The notes: generated from the letters alone by a model not told the origin. A stretch of 34,818 nucleotides of DNA from Actinomycetota bacterium (GCA_018333515.1 JAGXSZ010000018.1:1-34818), one strand, 5' to 3'. Positions 17,012 through 26,228 are shown, numbered from the stretch's first letter. A program made the numbers and translations.

Positions 17012-17704
17012 TTAGATGGGGACACCTTCGATCTCCGCTATCTTGAGGAGTTCGTCTTTCTCCACGATAGCGATGTCGGCGTCGAAGACCGCGGTGAAGC
17101 TCTTGACTATCGACAACTTAGCATCGCTCACGGCAATTCGCGTGTCGAGAATCCGCGATAGAGAGGTAGTCCCCTTATCGGCCAGCCCGCAGGGGATGAT
17201 ACCGTCGAAATAGGAAATATCGGTCGAGACGTTGAGGGCGAATCCGTGTTTAGTCACGCCGCGCGTCACGCGCAAGCCGATAGCCGCGAGTTTCTTGTTA
17301 TTTCGCCACACACCGGGGAGTCCAGGGAGACGCTCCGCGGAAACCCCGAAGTCGGCGGCGGTTCTTATTAACACCCCTTCGAGGCGGGTTAAGTACTCTC
17401 GTATCCTGGAGATGCCGCCGATTTTGACTATCGGATAGCCTACCAACTGACCCGGTCCGTGATAAGTCATCTCGCCGCCCCGGTCGACCCGAAAGAACTC
17501 GACGCCGCGGCGCTTTAGGTCGGCCCGGCTCAGCAGCAGTTGCGTTGGGTCGGCGCGTCTTCCCGCTGTATAGGTATGGCCGTGCTCGACAAGGAGCAGA
17601 GTATCGGGAATCCGTTCCGCACGGCGCAGCTCGACCAGGCGTGCCTGCAGCTCAAGCGCTTTAGAGTAATCGTATCGATTGATATCGGCGACTAAACAGT
17701 CCAT
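17012..17704 (-). CDS. lipB: Octanoyl-[acyl-carrier-protein]:protein octanoyltransferase
   Basis: It moves the octanoyl group from acyl carrier protein to the lysine of lipoyl domains, the step before LipA. The 230 residues show the signature RGGEMTYHGPGQLVGYPI (75-92), the catalytic Lys138 (NNKKLAAIGLRV) and Cys172 (IPCGLADKGTTSL). The length is normal. It begins 15 bases after the E2 stop and is read in the same operon. The SD is weak, so translation may depend on the upstream gene. With lipA next to it, the cell can make lipoate itself and need not scavenge it. Confidence 0.95.
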   Translation of the reverse strand: MDCLVADINRYDYSKALELQARLVELRRAERIPDTLLLVEHGHTYTAGRRADPTQLLLSRADLKRRGVEFFRVDRGGEMTYHGPGQLVGYPIVKIGGISRIREYLTRLEGVLIRTAADFGVSAERLPGLPGVWRNNKKLAAIGLRVTRGVTKHGFALNVSTDISYFDGIIPCGLADKGTTSLSRILDTRIAVSDAKLSIVKSFTAVFDADIAIVEKDELLKIAEIEGVPI

Positions 17705-17719
17705 TCGGGTACCCGCTAC

Positions 17720-19024
17720 TTATTCGAGGAAACTCGCCAGGTCGGGCGTGAAGTCCCACGTCTCGAGGTTATATTTTAACCGGCCCAGGAATTGCGCCGC
17801 GACCGCGCCGTCGACTATGCGGTGGTCGTAACTGAGCGGCATGTACACCATGTGGCGTATGGCGATGGCGTCATCGATGACGATTGCGCGCTTCTCTATC
17901 GCCTCAAGGCTCAAGATGGCGACGTTCGGCTGGTTGATGATGGGAGTCTGTATTATCGAGCCGAACGAGCCGGGGTTGGTGATTGTAAAGGTAGAGCCGG
18001 TGACCTCGTCGATCGAGAGTTTGCCCGCGCGGGCCTTATCGGCCAATTCATATATCTCGCGGGCGAGCCCGGTCAAGCTCATGTTCTCGGCGCCCTTTAT
18101 TACCGGCACGATTAGCCCGTCTTTTACGGCGACGGCGATGCCGAGGTTGACGTAGTCATGAAGGGCCATGCGCCGCTCGTCGATGATGCGCGCGTTGAGC
18201 GTCGGGAAGTTGCTGAGCGCGTCGACGGTGGCTTTGGCGACGAAGGCCAGGTAGGTGATGGGGAAGCCTTCGCGGCGCTTAAAGGTCTCTTTGATGCGCT
18301 CGCGCTGGGTGTGGACGTTGCCCATGTCTATCTCGATGATGGCCGTGACGTGGGCAGCGGTCTTGCGGCTGCGCACCATGTGCTGGGCGATTTCGCGCCT
18401 GAGACGGCTCATGGTCACGACGCGCTCGCCCGGCAGCCCGGCAGCTTCCATGGGAGTCACCTCCGCGGCCGGCGCCGGCGTTTTAACCGCAGGCGCGGCT
18501 TCCGGCGCGGGCGCCGGTTCGGTGGGCGCCGTCACCGGGGCGGCGGCCGGTTTTCGGGAAGCTAGGTGTTTCTCGACATCTTTCCTGGTTATTCTATCGT
18601 CCGCGCCTGTTCCTTGTACCTGGGCGAGGTCTATATCGTGCTCGGCGGCGAGCGCTCTGACGACGGGGGAGGCGAAACCCGCGGCGGCGGGCACCTCTTT
18701 CGCGGCGCTTGGCTGAGCCGGCGCTTTTTCAGCAGGCACCTCGGGGGTTATGCCCGTGTCCGCGGGCGTTTCTTGCGGCGGCGCGCCCGCTTCGTCGATG
18801 AGGGCCAGCTCGACGCCGACCTCGACCGTCTCTTCCTCTTGCACCAGTATCTTGGTCACCGTACCGCTGACCGGGGAGGGGATCTCCGTCTCGATTTTCG
18901 CGGTCGATATCTCGACTATGTTTTCGTCTTTTTCTACCGTTTCGCCCTCTCTCTTGAGCCATTTCAAAATCGTACCCTCGGTTACGGTCTCGCCGAGGCG
19001 CGGCATACTCAAAGGAACAGTCAT
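17720..19024 (-). CDS. 2-oxoacid dehydrogenase E2, dihydrolipoyl acyltransferase
   Basis: The core of the dehydrogenase complex, which passes the acyl group from its lipoyl arm to CoA. The 434 residues are, in order: one lipoyl domain (1-78) with the lipoylated Lys43 in STAKIETE; an Ala/Pro-rich linker; a peripheral-subunit-binding domain (118-155, SPVVRALAAEHDIDLAQVQGTG); a second Ala/Pro linker; and the catalytic domain with the active-site block YDHRIVDG (His401, Asp405). The ATG at 19024 has AGGGG eight bases upstream. A GTG at 19033 lies inside the SD and is rejected. Whether the acyl group is acetyl, branched-chain or other cannot be told from sequence. Confidence 0.94.
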   Translation of the reverse strand: MTVPLSMPRLGETVTEGTILKWLKREGETVEKDENIVEISTAKIETEIPSPVSGTVTKILVQEEETVEVGVELALIDEAGAPPQETPADTGITPEVPAEKAPAQPSAAKEVPAAAGFASPVVRALAAEHDIDLAQVQGTGADDRITRKDVEKHLASRKPAAAPVTAPTEPAPAPEAAPAVKTPAPAAEVTPMEAAGLPGERVVTMSRLRREIAQHMVRSRKTAAHVTAIIEIDMGNVHTQRERIKETFKRREGFPITYLAFVAKATVDALSNFPTLNARIIDERRMALHDYVNLGIAVAVKDGLIVPVIKGAENMSLTGLAREIYELADKARAGKLSIDEVTGSTFTITNPGSFGSIIQTPIINQPNVAILSLEAIEKRAIVIDDAIAIRHMVYMPLSYDHRIVDGAVAAQFLGRLKYNLETWDFTPDLASFLE

Positions 19025-19080
19025 ACAAAACACCCCTAGGTTATTTTAAATTCGCCTACCTTTATCTCCCAACCGGGCGA

Positions 19081-20073
19081 CTAATATGCGGACAGCCTGT
19101 CTATCGCCGCAAGGACATCATCGACCTGCGGGATAAAGTAATCCTCGAGCGGCGGGCTAAACGGCACCGGCGCGTCCGGCGCCGAGACCCTTATAATCGG
19201 CCCGTCGAGATGCTCGAAGCCCTCCTCGGCGATTATCGCCGCGACCTCGGCCCCGATGCCGAGAGTGCGCGTATCCTCATAGAGCATGACGGCCTTGCTC
19301 GTCTTGGCGACCGAGTTGAGAATCGTCGCTTTGTCGATGGGGAAGACGGTGCGAAGGTCGACGACCTCGACCGAGACCCCGCCGGCCCGCGCTTTTTCGG
19401 CCGCTTGGAGCGCGGTATGGACCATCGCCCCATAAGTCACAATGGTGAGGTCGCTACCCTCGCGCTGTACTTTTGCGGCACCTATGTGGCATACATAGTC
19501 CTCTTCGGGCAGAACCTCCTTAACCCGGCGGTAGAGGTATTTGTGCTCGAAATATAGGACCGGGTTGTCGTCGCGGATAGCCGCTTTGAGAAGCCCTTTC
19601 GCGTCGTGCGCCGTTCCCGGTACGATGACCTTTAAGCCCGGCACGTGCGCGAACCATCCTTCGGGGCTTTGGCTGTGGAACGGGCCGGCCCGCAAGCCGC
19701 CACCCGATGGGCCCCGTATTACCATAGGGACCGCGTCGCGTGTGCGGTAGTGCATCTTGGCGGCGACGTTGACTATCTGGTCCCAGCCGCACGAGATAAA
19801 GTCGGCGTATTGTACCTCCACGACGGGGCGCATCCCCATCAGAGCCGCTCCGATCGCCATACCGATAAAGCCCTGCTCGGCGATGGGCATTTCGATTATG
19901 CGCTCGGGCCCGAATTTATCGAGAAACCCCTCGGTGACCTTGAAGGCGCCCCCGTAGTCGCCGATATCCTCGCCGAGCATAAAGACGTTTTCGTCGCGCT
20001 CGAGTTCTTCCCACAGCGCCTGCGATATGGCTTCGATATAGCTGGTCTCTTTCGGTTTATTCGCGGTAGACAT
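19081..20073 (-). CDS. 2-oxoacid dehydrogenase E1 component, beta subunit
   Basis: It pairs with the alpha subunit to form the thiamine-diphosphate-dependent decarboxylase. The 330 residues match the transketolase-like pyrimidine domain (MLGEDIGDYGGAFKVTEGF...ERIIEMPIAEQGFIGMAIGAA) and the C-terminal domain (VEVVDLRTVFPIDKATI...VMLYEDTRTLGIGAEV). The open frame reaches back to 20118, but the ATG at 20073 has GGGAGG nine bases upstream and gives the normal N-terminus (MSTANKPKETSYIEAI). It overlaps the end of the alpha gene by 17 bases, so the subunits are translationally coupled. The operon continues to E2 after 56 bases. Confidence 0.94.
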   Translation of the reverse strand: MSTANKPKETSYIEAISQALWEELERDENVFMLGEDIGDYGGAFKVTEGFLDKFGPERIIEMPIAEQGFIGMAIGAALMGMRPVVEVQYADFISCGWDQIVNVAAKMHYRTRDAVPMVIRGPSGGGLRAGPFHSQSPEGWFAHVPGLKVIVPGTAHDAKGLLKAAIRDDNPVLYFEHKYLYRRVKEVLPEEDYVCHIGAAKVQREGSDLTIVTYGAMVHTALQAAEKARAGGVSVEVVDLRTVFPIDKATILNSVAKTSKAVMLYEDTRTLGIGAEVAAIIAEEGFEHLDGPIIRVSAPDAPVPFSPPLEDYFIPQVDDVLAAIDRLSAY

Positions 20074-21034
20074 CGGTAACGGCCTCCCGTCCCTCGGGGT
20101 AAGGGCTCTCCTCGGCAAATTTTAAAGCCTCGGCGACCTCTTGGGTCACGCGCCCGGTCATTTCTTTTATGCCGGCCTCATCGAGCAAGCCCTGGTTCGC
20201 AAGGTGTTTTTCAAACCGTTCGACGGGGTCTTTTTGCGCCCACTCCTCGATAAGCTCTTTCGACATATATTTCGCGGCGTCATGCCCGGCGTGCCCCCTC
20301 ATGCGCAAGGTCTTTGCTTCGATAAGGGTCGGGCCGCCGCCGTCTCTGGCCCGCTCGACCGCTTTTTTTACCTCGAGGTAACACTCGATGATGTTATTGC
20401 CGTCGACGATGACACCGGGTATGGCGTAGGCGTGTGCCCGCTCGGCCACATCCGAGAGCTTCATCTCCTTATAGGGCGGGGTGGAGTAGGCAAAGCCGTT
20501 GTTTATTACTATAAATACGACCGGCAGGTTGAGCACTGACGCGATATTGAGCGATTCGTGAAAATCTCCCCTCGAAGTCGCGCCCTCGCCGCAGAGGGGC
20601 ATCGCGACCCGTTTCTCACCGCGCAGCTTAAAGGCGAGCGCGGCGCCGGTCGCGACGGGGTAGAAGTCGGGGAGCATGCTCACGGTCGCAAAGAGCCCCC
20701 GCTTAAGGTCGCCCTGGTAGTTGGCTTCACCTTTGCCGCGCGTCAAACTGTTGGCGCGGGCGTAATGGTTGGTAAATACCTCTTTTGCCGTGAGCCCCTG
20801 CGGTAGCTGCGAAATCATGTCGCGGTGTGTCGGCGCCAGTACGTCGCCTTGCTCCAGCGCGTACGATGCCCCGACCTCGATGGCTTCTTGTCCGCGTCCG
20901 AGATAAATCGCCCCGGGTAACTTGCCGCCCTTATATTCCAGTTCGAGCCGCTCTTCTATCGCGCGCCCGAGCCGCATAAAGTAATACATCTCCCGCAGCT
21001 CTTTGGCGCCCGGCTCGATTGGTTTTACATCCAT
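20057..21034 (-). CDS. 2-oxoacid dehydrogenase E1 component, alpha subunit
   Basis: The thiamine-diphosphate-binding subunit of a 2-oxoacid decarboxylase, 325 residues. The cofactor motif spans GEGATSRGDFHE to the pair NN (149-179). Its first acidic residue is Glu150 where most relatives have Asp (GDG). The phosphorylation-loop region reads RGHAGHDAAKYMSKEL, unlike the standard pyruvate (RGHS.SDP), branched-chain or acetoin forms, so the substrate is left open. The start is an ATG with GAGG six bases upstream. It is separated from lpd by 181 bases with several hairpins and may have its own promoter. It overlaps the beta gene. Confidence 0.93.
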   Translation of the reverse strand: MDVKPIEPGAKELREMYYFMRLGRAIEERLELEYKGGKLPGAIYLGRGQEAIEVGASYALEQGDVLAPTHRDMISQLPQGLTAKEVFTNHYARANSLTRGKGEANYQGDLKRGLFATVSMLPDFYPVATGAALAFKLRGEKRVAMPLCGEGATSRGDFHESLNIASVLNLPVVFIVINNGFAYSTPPYKEMKLSDVAERAHAYAIPGVIVDGNNIIECYLEVKKAVERARDGGGPTLIEAKTLRMRGHAGHDAAKYMSKELIEEWAQKDPVERFEKHLANQGLLDEAGIKEMTGRVTQEVAEALKFAEESPYPEGREAVTDVYRE

Positions 21035-21215
21035 CTGTCACCTCGCTCTATGCTTAGCTTTTAGCTCTCCGAGCATGTATTGCTCGAACGCAATGCTTCT
21101 AAGTCATGGCTCTAGCCCTGATAAACTTAGCCCTGGTAGACAACGCAAAAGCTCAAGATTTAGTTATGCTTCTCAGCCCTAAAGGGCTGAGCTACGATAC
21201 TTAGCGCTTGCCACC
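21035..21215 (-). other. Structured 181-bp spacer between lpd and the E1 genes
   Basis: No gene is visible. It holds a perfect hairpin CTCAGCCC/GGGCTGAG (21172-21191, loop TAAA), a second CGAGCA/TGCTCG (21070-21086), and repeats of AGCCCT. Neither stem is followed by a T-run on the minus strand, so these look more like RNA-stability or processing structures than terminators. Confidence 0.4.
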
Positions 21216-22613
21216 CTAGAGCGCATGCAAAGGTTTTCCGGCCAGTTTTAGCGCGGCCTCGCCAATCGCCTCCGTAAACGTCGGGTGCGGGTGGAGAAAT
21301 TGCGCTAAGTCGGCCACGGTCGCTTCCCAGTTTGTGATGAGCATCGCTTCGGGAATCAGGTTTATGACGTCGGGCCCGATAAGATGGACGCCTATCAGCG
21401 GCCCGTCTTTTTCGGATACGATTTTTATATATCCGGTATCATCCTTGGCAATCGCCGAGCGCGGCAGCGCCTGGAAGGGAAGTTCGACCACGTCTATGTC
21501 GTAACCGGCTTCCCGCGCCTCTTCTTCGGTGTAGCCGACTTTGGCTATTTCCGGGTAGCCGAAGGTATATATAGGTATCTGCTTGAGGTTTAGCGTTGGT
21601 GGGTTTAGGCCCGCTATAGTCTCGGCCGCATGGATGCCCTCGGCGAACGCATAGTTTGCGAACTGGGGGTTATGGGTTACGTCGCCCACCGCGTAGATAT
21701 TCTCGACGGTCGTTCGCATGGAGTCGCCGGCCGTGATAAAGCCGTCCCGCGTCTCGATTCCAAGCGATTCGATATCGACGGCGCTGGTATTAGCGGTTCG
21801 GCCGACGGTCACCAGGAGCTTGTCCGAGAGTATGGTTTGGCGCGCCCCGTCTTTGTCGGAAACCTCTATCGAGACGCCGCCGCCGATTATTTGGGCTTCC
21901 TCGATTCCTACACCGGTATGTATCGCTATGCCGCGTTTCGCAAACGCTTTTTCCAAGTGTTTTGAGATAACGGGCTCGTCGCGCGGCAAAAGGCGCGGCT
22001 GCATCTCTATTATGGAGACCTCGGTCCCGAACGAGCGGAAGAGGGAGGCGAACTCGATTCCGTAAGCCCCGCCGCCGATTATCGTGACGGACCTGGGAAG
22101 TTCGGTGACTTCAAGCGCGTCGGTAGTGTTCATGATGAGGCCGTTGTCTCCTTGGAGCACCGGTATGTTCCGCGGCATCGAGCCGGTCGCGATGATAATA
22201 TCGCGGGCGCGAAGGGAATCGATGCCCGCGTCGCCTTCTATTTTGAGCACGCCGGGCTCCGTAAGCCGCGCCGACGCGCTTATCACCTCGACACCTCTAT
22301 TTTTAAGGAGGGAATTCAAGCCCGTAAAGAGGCGCTTTATCGCGACATTCTTGGCTGTTTGGACCGCCTTCCAGTCAAACGAAACGCCGTCGACGGTGAT
22401 GCCGAACTTGCCGGCGCGTCCGATGCTTTCAAGCATATTGGCGCATTGGAGCAGGCTGGTCGCGGGGATACAGCCGCGGTGCAGGCACGCTCCGCCGACC
22501 TTGTCTTTTTCGATTAAAGCGACCTTGAGGCCGAGCTGCGCCGCGCGCAAAGCGGCCGAGTACCCACCCGGGCCGCCGCCTATCACCGCAATATCATAAA
22601 CCGTCGCGCTCAA
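21216..22613 (-). CDS. lpdA: Dihydrolipoyl dehydrogenase (E3)
   Basis: It re-oxidises the dihydrolipoyl arm of E2 and passes electrons to NAD+ through FAD. From the chosen start it has 465 residues: the FAD-binding GGGPGG (12-17), the redox disulfide C43/C48 (GGACLHRGCIP), an NAD-binding GGGAYG block, the second FAD motif YAVGDV, and the C-terminal HPHPTFTEAIGE with the His-Glu pair (about H443, E448). The frame is open to 22712, but the TTG at 22613 has GGAGG five bases upstream and starts the protein where the family starts. It is the first gene of the dehydrogenase/lipoate operon. Confidence 0.95.
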   Translation of the reverse strand: MSATVYDIAVIGGGPGGYSAALRAAQLGLKVALIEKDKVGGACLHRGCIPATSLLQCANMLESIGRAGKFGITVDGVSFDWKAVQTAKNVAIKRLFTGLNSLLKNRGVEVISASARLTEPGVLKIEGDAGIDSLRARDIIIATGSMPRNIPVLQGDNGLIMNTTDALEVTELPRSVTIIGGGAYGIEFASLFRSFGTEVSIIEMQPRLLPRDEPVISKHLEKAFAKRGIAIHTGVGIEEAQIIGGGVSIEVSDKDGARQTILSDKLLVTVGRTANTSAVDIESLGIETRDGFITAGDSMRTTVENIYAVGDVTHNPQFANYAFAEGIHAAETIAGLNPPTLNLKQIPIYTFGYPEIAKVGYTEEEAREAGYDIDVVELPFQALPRSAIAKDDTGYIKIVSEKDGPLIGVHLIGPDVINLIPEAMLITNWEATVADLAQFLHPHPTFTEAIGEAALKLAGKPLHAL

Positions 22614-22870
22614 AGCAACCTCCAAAACCAGGAACGAGCAGGGGCGAGGGCGCCTGTCTCGACCGCGAACGCCAATGTTTGGCTGGGGCAAATACGCATG
22701 CTTGCCCAACAACCTTAATTTGATTGAGAATATACCCGTTAGCGTCGCGCCCTAATCGTTATACGGTGTAAAAATCGGCGTGGCGAGTTGCGTGAGATTC
22801 GCGGTGGAATATAGCAGACTCCCCTAAATCGACCGATATGGCCCTAGGCCTTAAAGTCGGCCGGCGGTTG

Positions 22871-22899
22871 ATGACATATGCGGAAGTATCCTATAGAAT
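22871..22899 (+). promoter_or_regulatory. Near-consensus promoter upstream of radC and the mre genes
   Basis: ATGACA (22871-22876) and TAGAAT (22894-22899) are separated by 17 bases, and each matches 5 of 6 consensus bases. Transcription would begin near 22906, about 40 to 70 bases before radC. Because radC and mreB are 33 bases apart, this promoter may also drive the shape genes. Confidence 0.6.
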
Positions 22900-22944
22900 A
22901 GACAGAGGAATTCTTGAGACACGTAAAACCGCACATCTCTTCGC

Positions 22945-23652
22945 ATGGAGGGGCAATTGACGGAGGGAGACGCGCACTTGACCATCAAGCAGCTTCCCCC
23001 TGAGCTTAGGCCCAGGGAGAGGCTTGTGAGTTACGGTGCGGGCAGTTTGTCAAACGCCGAATTACTGGCTATAGTGTTGGGGACCGGCACAAAAAACCGG
23101 ACTTCCGTACAGCTGAGCGCAGAGCTGCTCGTCAGCTTCGAAACGCTCGGCACAATCAGCAGCTCGACCGTCGAGGAACTCTGCGATATCGACGGGATAG
23201 GGGAGGCTAAAGCGGCAAAATTGCTGGCCTCGCTGGAGCTGGGAAAGCGTGTCTGCATGGCTTCGCCGTCAGAGAAAAGCGCGATCGGCAGCCCGCAAGA
23301 TGTCGCGGACTTGCTCATGGGAGAGATGCGCTACCTCGACCGCGAGCACTTCAAAGCGCTCGTGCTCGATACTAAACATCAGGTGTTACGGGTCGTCGAT
23401 ATCTCGATAGGGAGCTTGAGCTCGTCTATCGTTCACCCGAGGGAATTATACAAGAAAGTGATACGCCATAACGGCGCGGCGGTGATAGTGGCACACAATC
23501 ACCCGAGCGGGGATCCGACACCGAGCGCGGAGGATATCGCCGTGACTAAGCGCTTGGTAGAGGCGGGAACCCTGCTGGGAGTCGACTTATTAGACCATGT
23601 GATTTTGGGCGACGGTCGTTTCGTCAGCCTGAAGGAATACGATTTGATGTAG
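22945..23652 (+). CDS. radC: RadC-family JAMM-domain protein
   Basis: The 235-residue protein has an N-terminal helix-hairpin-helix region (about 65-95, LCDIDGIGEAKAAKLLASLELG) and a C-terminal JAMM metal-binding domain with H184-N-H186-PSGD190. The function is not settled; the old radiation-repair role is doubtful, and its gene commonly neighbours mreB. Three starts are possible: ATG 22945 (weak SD), TTG 22957, and TTG 22978, which follows GGAGGGAG and begins LTIKQLPPELRPRERL, the usual family start. I give the longest. It is 33 bases ahead of mreB and probably in the same transcript. Confidence 0.92.
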   Translation: MEGQLTEGDAHLTIKQLPPELRPRERLVSYGAGSLSNAELLAIVLGTGTKNRTSVQLSAELLVSFETLGTISSSTVEELCDIDGIGEAKAAKLLASLELGKRVCMASPSEKSAIGSPQDVADLLMGEMRYLDREHFKALVLDTKHQVLRVVDISIGSLSSSIVHPRELYKKVIRHNGAAVIVAHNHPSGDPTPSAEDIAVTKRLVEAGTLLGVDLLDHVILGDGRFVSLKEYDLM

Positions 23653-23685
23653 CTTTCATGTAGCCGAAAGGAGAAAAAGGCGAGG

Positions 23686-24720
23686 ATGTTTGATTTCGTA
23701 TCGATGCCGTTTAGTAGAGATATGGCTGTTGACCTCGGCACAGCTAATACTCTTGTCCATGTGAAGGGTAGGGGCATCGTTCTCGTTGAGCCTTCGGTCG
23801 TCGCCTACGATAAAGCTTCCGGCAAGATTTTGGCGGTCGGTATGGACGCAAAGCGCATGATAGGGCGCACCCCCGGAAACATCGTCGCTATCCGCCCGCT
23901 AAAAGACGGCGTCATAGCCGATTTCGATGTTACCGAAGCGATGCTGAGACATTTTATCCAGAAGGTACATAACCGCAAATGGGGAGTGCGGCCGAGGGTC
24001 GTCATCTGCGTCCCGTCGGGGGTGACCGAAGTGGAGCGAAGAGCGGTATTCGAGGCTACGCTGCAGGCCGGAGCCCGCGAGGCATATCTTATAGAAGAGC
24101 CGATGGCCGCCGCGATAGGGGCGGGCCTTCCCATAAACGAGGCGACCGGCAACATGGTCGTCGATATCGGCGGCGGCACCACCGAAGTCGCCGTTATCTC
24201 GCTCGGAGGCATCGTCACTTGCCAGTCGATCAGGATTGGCGGAGACGAGTTCGACGAGGCGATTATCGCCCACGTGAAAAAGGAATATAACGTGATGATA
24301 GGCGAGCGTACCTCCGAGGAGATAAAGATGGAGATAGGTTCGGCTTATCCGCAGGGCGACGAAGAGGACGCCGAGGTGCGCGGGCGCGACCTCATGACCG
24401 GGTTGCCCAAGAATATAATCGTCTCATCCGAAGAGATACGCTCGGCGATAGAGGAGCCTCTGTCGGCGATTATCATGGCGATAAAGGCGACCCTCGAGAC
24501 AACCCCACCGGAGCTTTCGAGTGATATTATGGATCGCGGCATCGTCCTTACCGGCGGCGGTTCCTTATTGAAGGGAATGGATGAGCGGATACGGCAGGAG
24601 ACCGGGATGCCGGTACATATAGCCGACGACCCGCTCAGCTGCGTCGCTATCGGCAGCGGCCAGGCGATAAGCGAAATACAGACATTGAGGAAAGTGCTGA
24701 TAGGCACCTCTTCGAGGTAG
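23686..24720 (+). CDS. mreB: Rod shape-determining actin homologue MreB
   Basis: It forms membrane-bound filaments that guide side-wall synthesis. The 344 residues hold all actin-fold nucleotide motifs: phosphate-1 DLGTANT (16-22), phosphate-2 [13 protein letters not shown] (about 158-170) and the adenosine motif [13 protein letters not shown] (about 285-297). The short N-terminus [13 protein letters not shown] could serve as membrane contact. The ATG has AAAGGAG and GCGAGG upstream. It starts the mreBCD-mrdA-rodA series, the standard elongation gene order. Confidence 0.97.
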   Translation: MFDFVSMPFSRDMAVDLGTANTLVHVKGRGIVLVEPSVVAYDKASGKILAVGMDAKRMIGRTPGNIVAIRPLKDGVIADFDVTEAMLRHFIQKVHNRKWGVRPRVVICVPSGVTEVERRAVFEATLQAGAREAYLIEEPMAAAIGAGLPINEATGNMVVDIGGGTTEVAVISLGGIVTCQSIRIGGDEFDEAIIAHVKKEYNVMIGERTSEEIKMEIGSAYPQGDEEDAEVRGRDLMTGLPKNIIVSSEEIRSAIEEPLSAIIMAIKATLETTPPELSSDIMDRGIVLTGGGSLLKGMDERIRQETGMPVHIADDPLSCVAIGSGQAISEIQTLRKVLIGTSSR

Positions 24721-24828
24721 TAAAAGAGCGATTAGTTGTCGGTATCGAGTGATATGTTTTGATTGTGGTTTTGATTCATACTAATAGTTGCAGGCTGATG
24801 GCTGATGGCTATTTATTTTGGGGGCTTC

Positions 24829-25680
24829 ATGCCTGAGTTTTTCAGCAAACGTAATTATCTCATCATACTAGGCCTCATATTCTTCGGCATGGCCATTCTA
24901 ACCATTCATTTCAGGGAGGGCGAAGACGGCCCCATCCACCGTCTTCAACGCTTGGTTATGGCGGTGACCGCCCCGGCGCAGATGGCTGTGAGCAGCTCGC
25001 TCCAGCCGGTCCGCGACGGCTGGGACTACCTCGCTCACTTCGGCGACATCAAGCGCGAAAATCGCCGGCTGAAAACGGAGGTAGGCGAACTCCGCCGGAA
25101 GGTGGGCGCACTACAGTCGCTCAAGAGCGAGAACACCCGTCTCAGAAAAATCGTAAAATTCAAAGACAAGGCCGAATACGCGAGTGTGCCCGCCCATGTC
25201 ATAGGGAAGCCATCGAGCAATTGGCGCTCCTCGGTCATTATCGACTGCGGTCTCGACGACGGCGTCGACCGCGGGATGCCGGTGGTCGTCGGCGGCACGC
25301 TCGTAGGCCAGGTGACCGAAGTCTCAGGGCGCGCGGCCAAGGTCACACTCCTAAACGATGTCCAAAGCGGGGTCTCGGTTCAGGTTCGGCGGACCAGCGA
25401 GGTCGGCATAGTCAAAGGACAGCTAAAGAACCAGCGGCTGGTTCTCCAATACATTTCAAGGGATTCATCGATAAACCAGGGCGACCGGGTCGTCACTTCG
25501 GGGCTCGGCGGCGTTTTCCCGAAAGGCCTCGAGGTCGGTAAGGTTTTAAAGGTCAGCCAATCTATCTACAGTCTCCACAAAATCGTGGAGATAGCCGTTC
25601 CGGTGAACTTTGCCGACCTTGAAGAGGTGCTGGTGATAGAGTATAAAAGCGACTTCGATTTTGGCCGGGGGAGCAGATAG
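24829..25680 (+). CDS. mreC: Rod shape-determining protein MreC
   Basis: A single-pass membrane protein that links MreB filaments to the outer cell-wall synthases. It has one N-terminal membrane helix (about 9-27), a coiled coil (about 72-110, with repeated leucine and charged residues in KRENRRLKTEVGELRRKVGALQ), and the extracytoplasmic beta-domain (about 115-270). The ATG at 24829 gives the usual N-terminus MPEFFSKRNYLIIL and follows GGGGG. The frame is also open from ATG 24805, which lies in a GCTGATG tandem repeat. It ends in TAG overlapping the GTG of mreD. Confidence 0.93.
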   Translation: MPEFFSKRNYLIILGLIFFGMAILTIHFREGEDGPIHRLQRLVMAVTAPAQMAVSSSLQPVRDGWDYLAHFGDIKRENRRLKTEVGELRRKVGALQSLKSENTRLRKIVKFKDKAEYASVPAHVIGKPSSNWRSSVIIDCGLDDGVDRGMPVVVGGTLVGQVTEVSGRAAKVTLLNDVQSGVSVQVRRTSEVGIVKGQLKNQRLVLQYISRDSSINQGDRVVTSGLGGVFPKGLEVGKVLKVSQSIYSLHKIVEIAVPVNFADLEEVLVIEYKSDFDFGRGSR

Positions 25681-26201
25681 TGTTGCCGGTATTCCAAGCA
25701 CTCCTCGTCATAGTGACAACTTTCATATTTCAGGCCGCCGTAGCGCCCCATATCTCGATCATGGGAGCCAAACCTAATGTGATTCTCATAGTAGCCGCTC
25801 TCTACGGCATCATGCACGGGCCTTCCGCCGGCGCGCTGGCCGGCTTCGCGGGAGGTCTTCTGTGCGACCTTTTATCCGGTGTCTATGTGGGCTTAGGCTT
25901 GCTCAGCAAGTCCCTGGTAGGGTTCTTCGCCGGGCTGGTACAAAGGGCCATTTTCGTGGAGAACATCATCTTGCCGATGGCGGCCATCTTCGTGGCGACC
26001 GGCATAAGCGAACTCGTCTATGTCGTCTTTCTGTTTTTGCTCGGCGAGACCGTCCCGCTCAAGATTCTTATTGTAAATATAATCCTGCCGACGGCGATCT
26101 ATAACGCGCTATTGACACCCTTCGTCTACGGCGCGGTACGCCGCTTCATGGCGGTAAGGCAGGATACGCCCGCGGTCAGAATCGGGGAGAAATATAATTA
26201 A
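25680..26201 (+). CDS. mreD: Rod shape-determining protein MreD
   Basis: A hydrophobic 173-residue protein with about five membrane helices, part of the elongation complex with MreC. Sequence features are weak in this family. The length, the hydrophobic pattern (NVILIVAALYGIMHGPSAGALAGFAGGLLCDLLSG) and the position right after mreC support the call. The GTG start overlaps the mreC stop (TAGTG) and has GGGAG six bases upstream, so translation is coupled. Confidence 0.92.
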   Translation: MLPVFQALLVIVTTFIFQAAVAPHISIMGAKPNVILIVAALYGIMHGPSAGALAGFAGGLLCDLLSGVYVGLGLLSKSLVGFFAGLVQRAIFVENIILPMAAIFVATGISELVYVVFLFLLGETVPLKILIVNIILPTAIYNALLTPFVYGAVRRFMAVRQDTPAVRIGEKYN

Positions 26202-26228
26202 CCAAAAACCGAACCCAAAGACCAAAAT

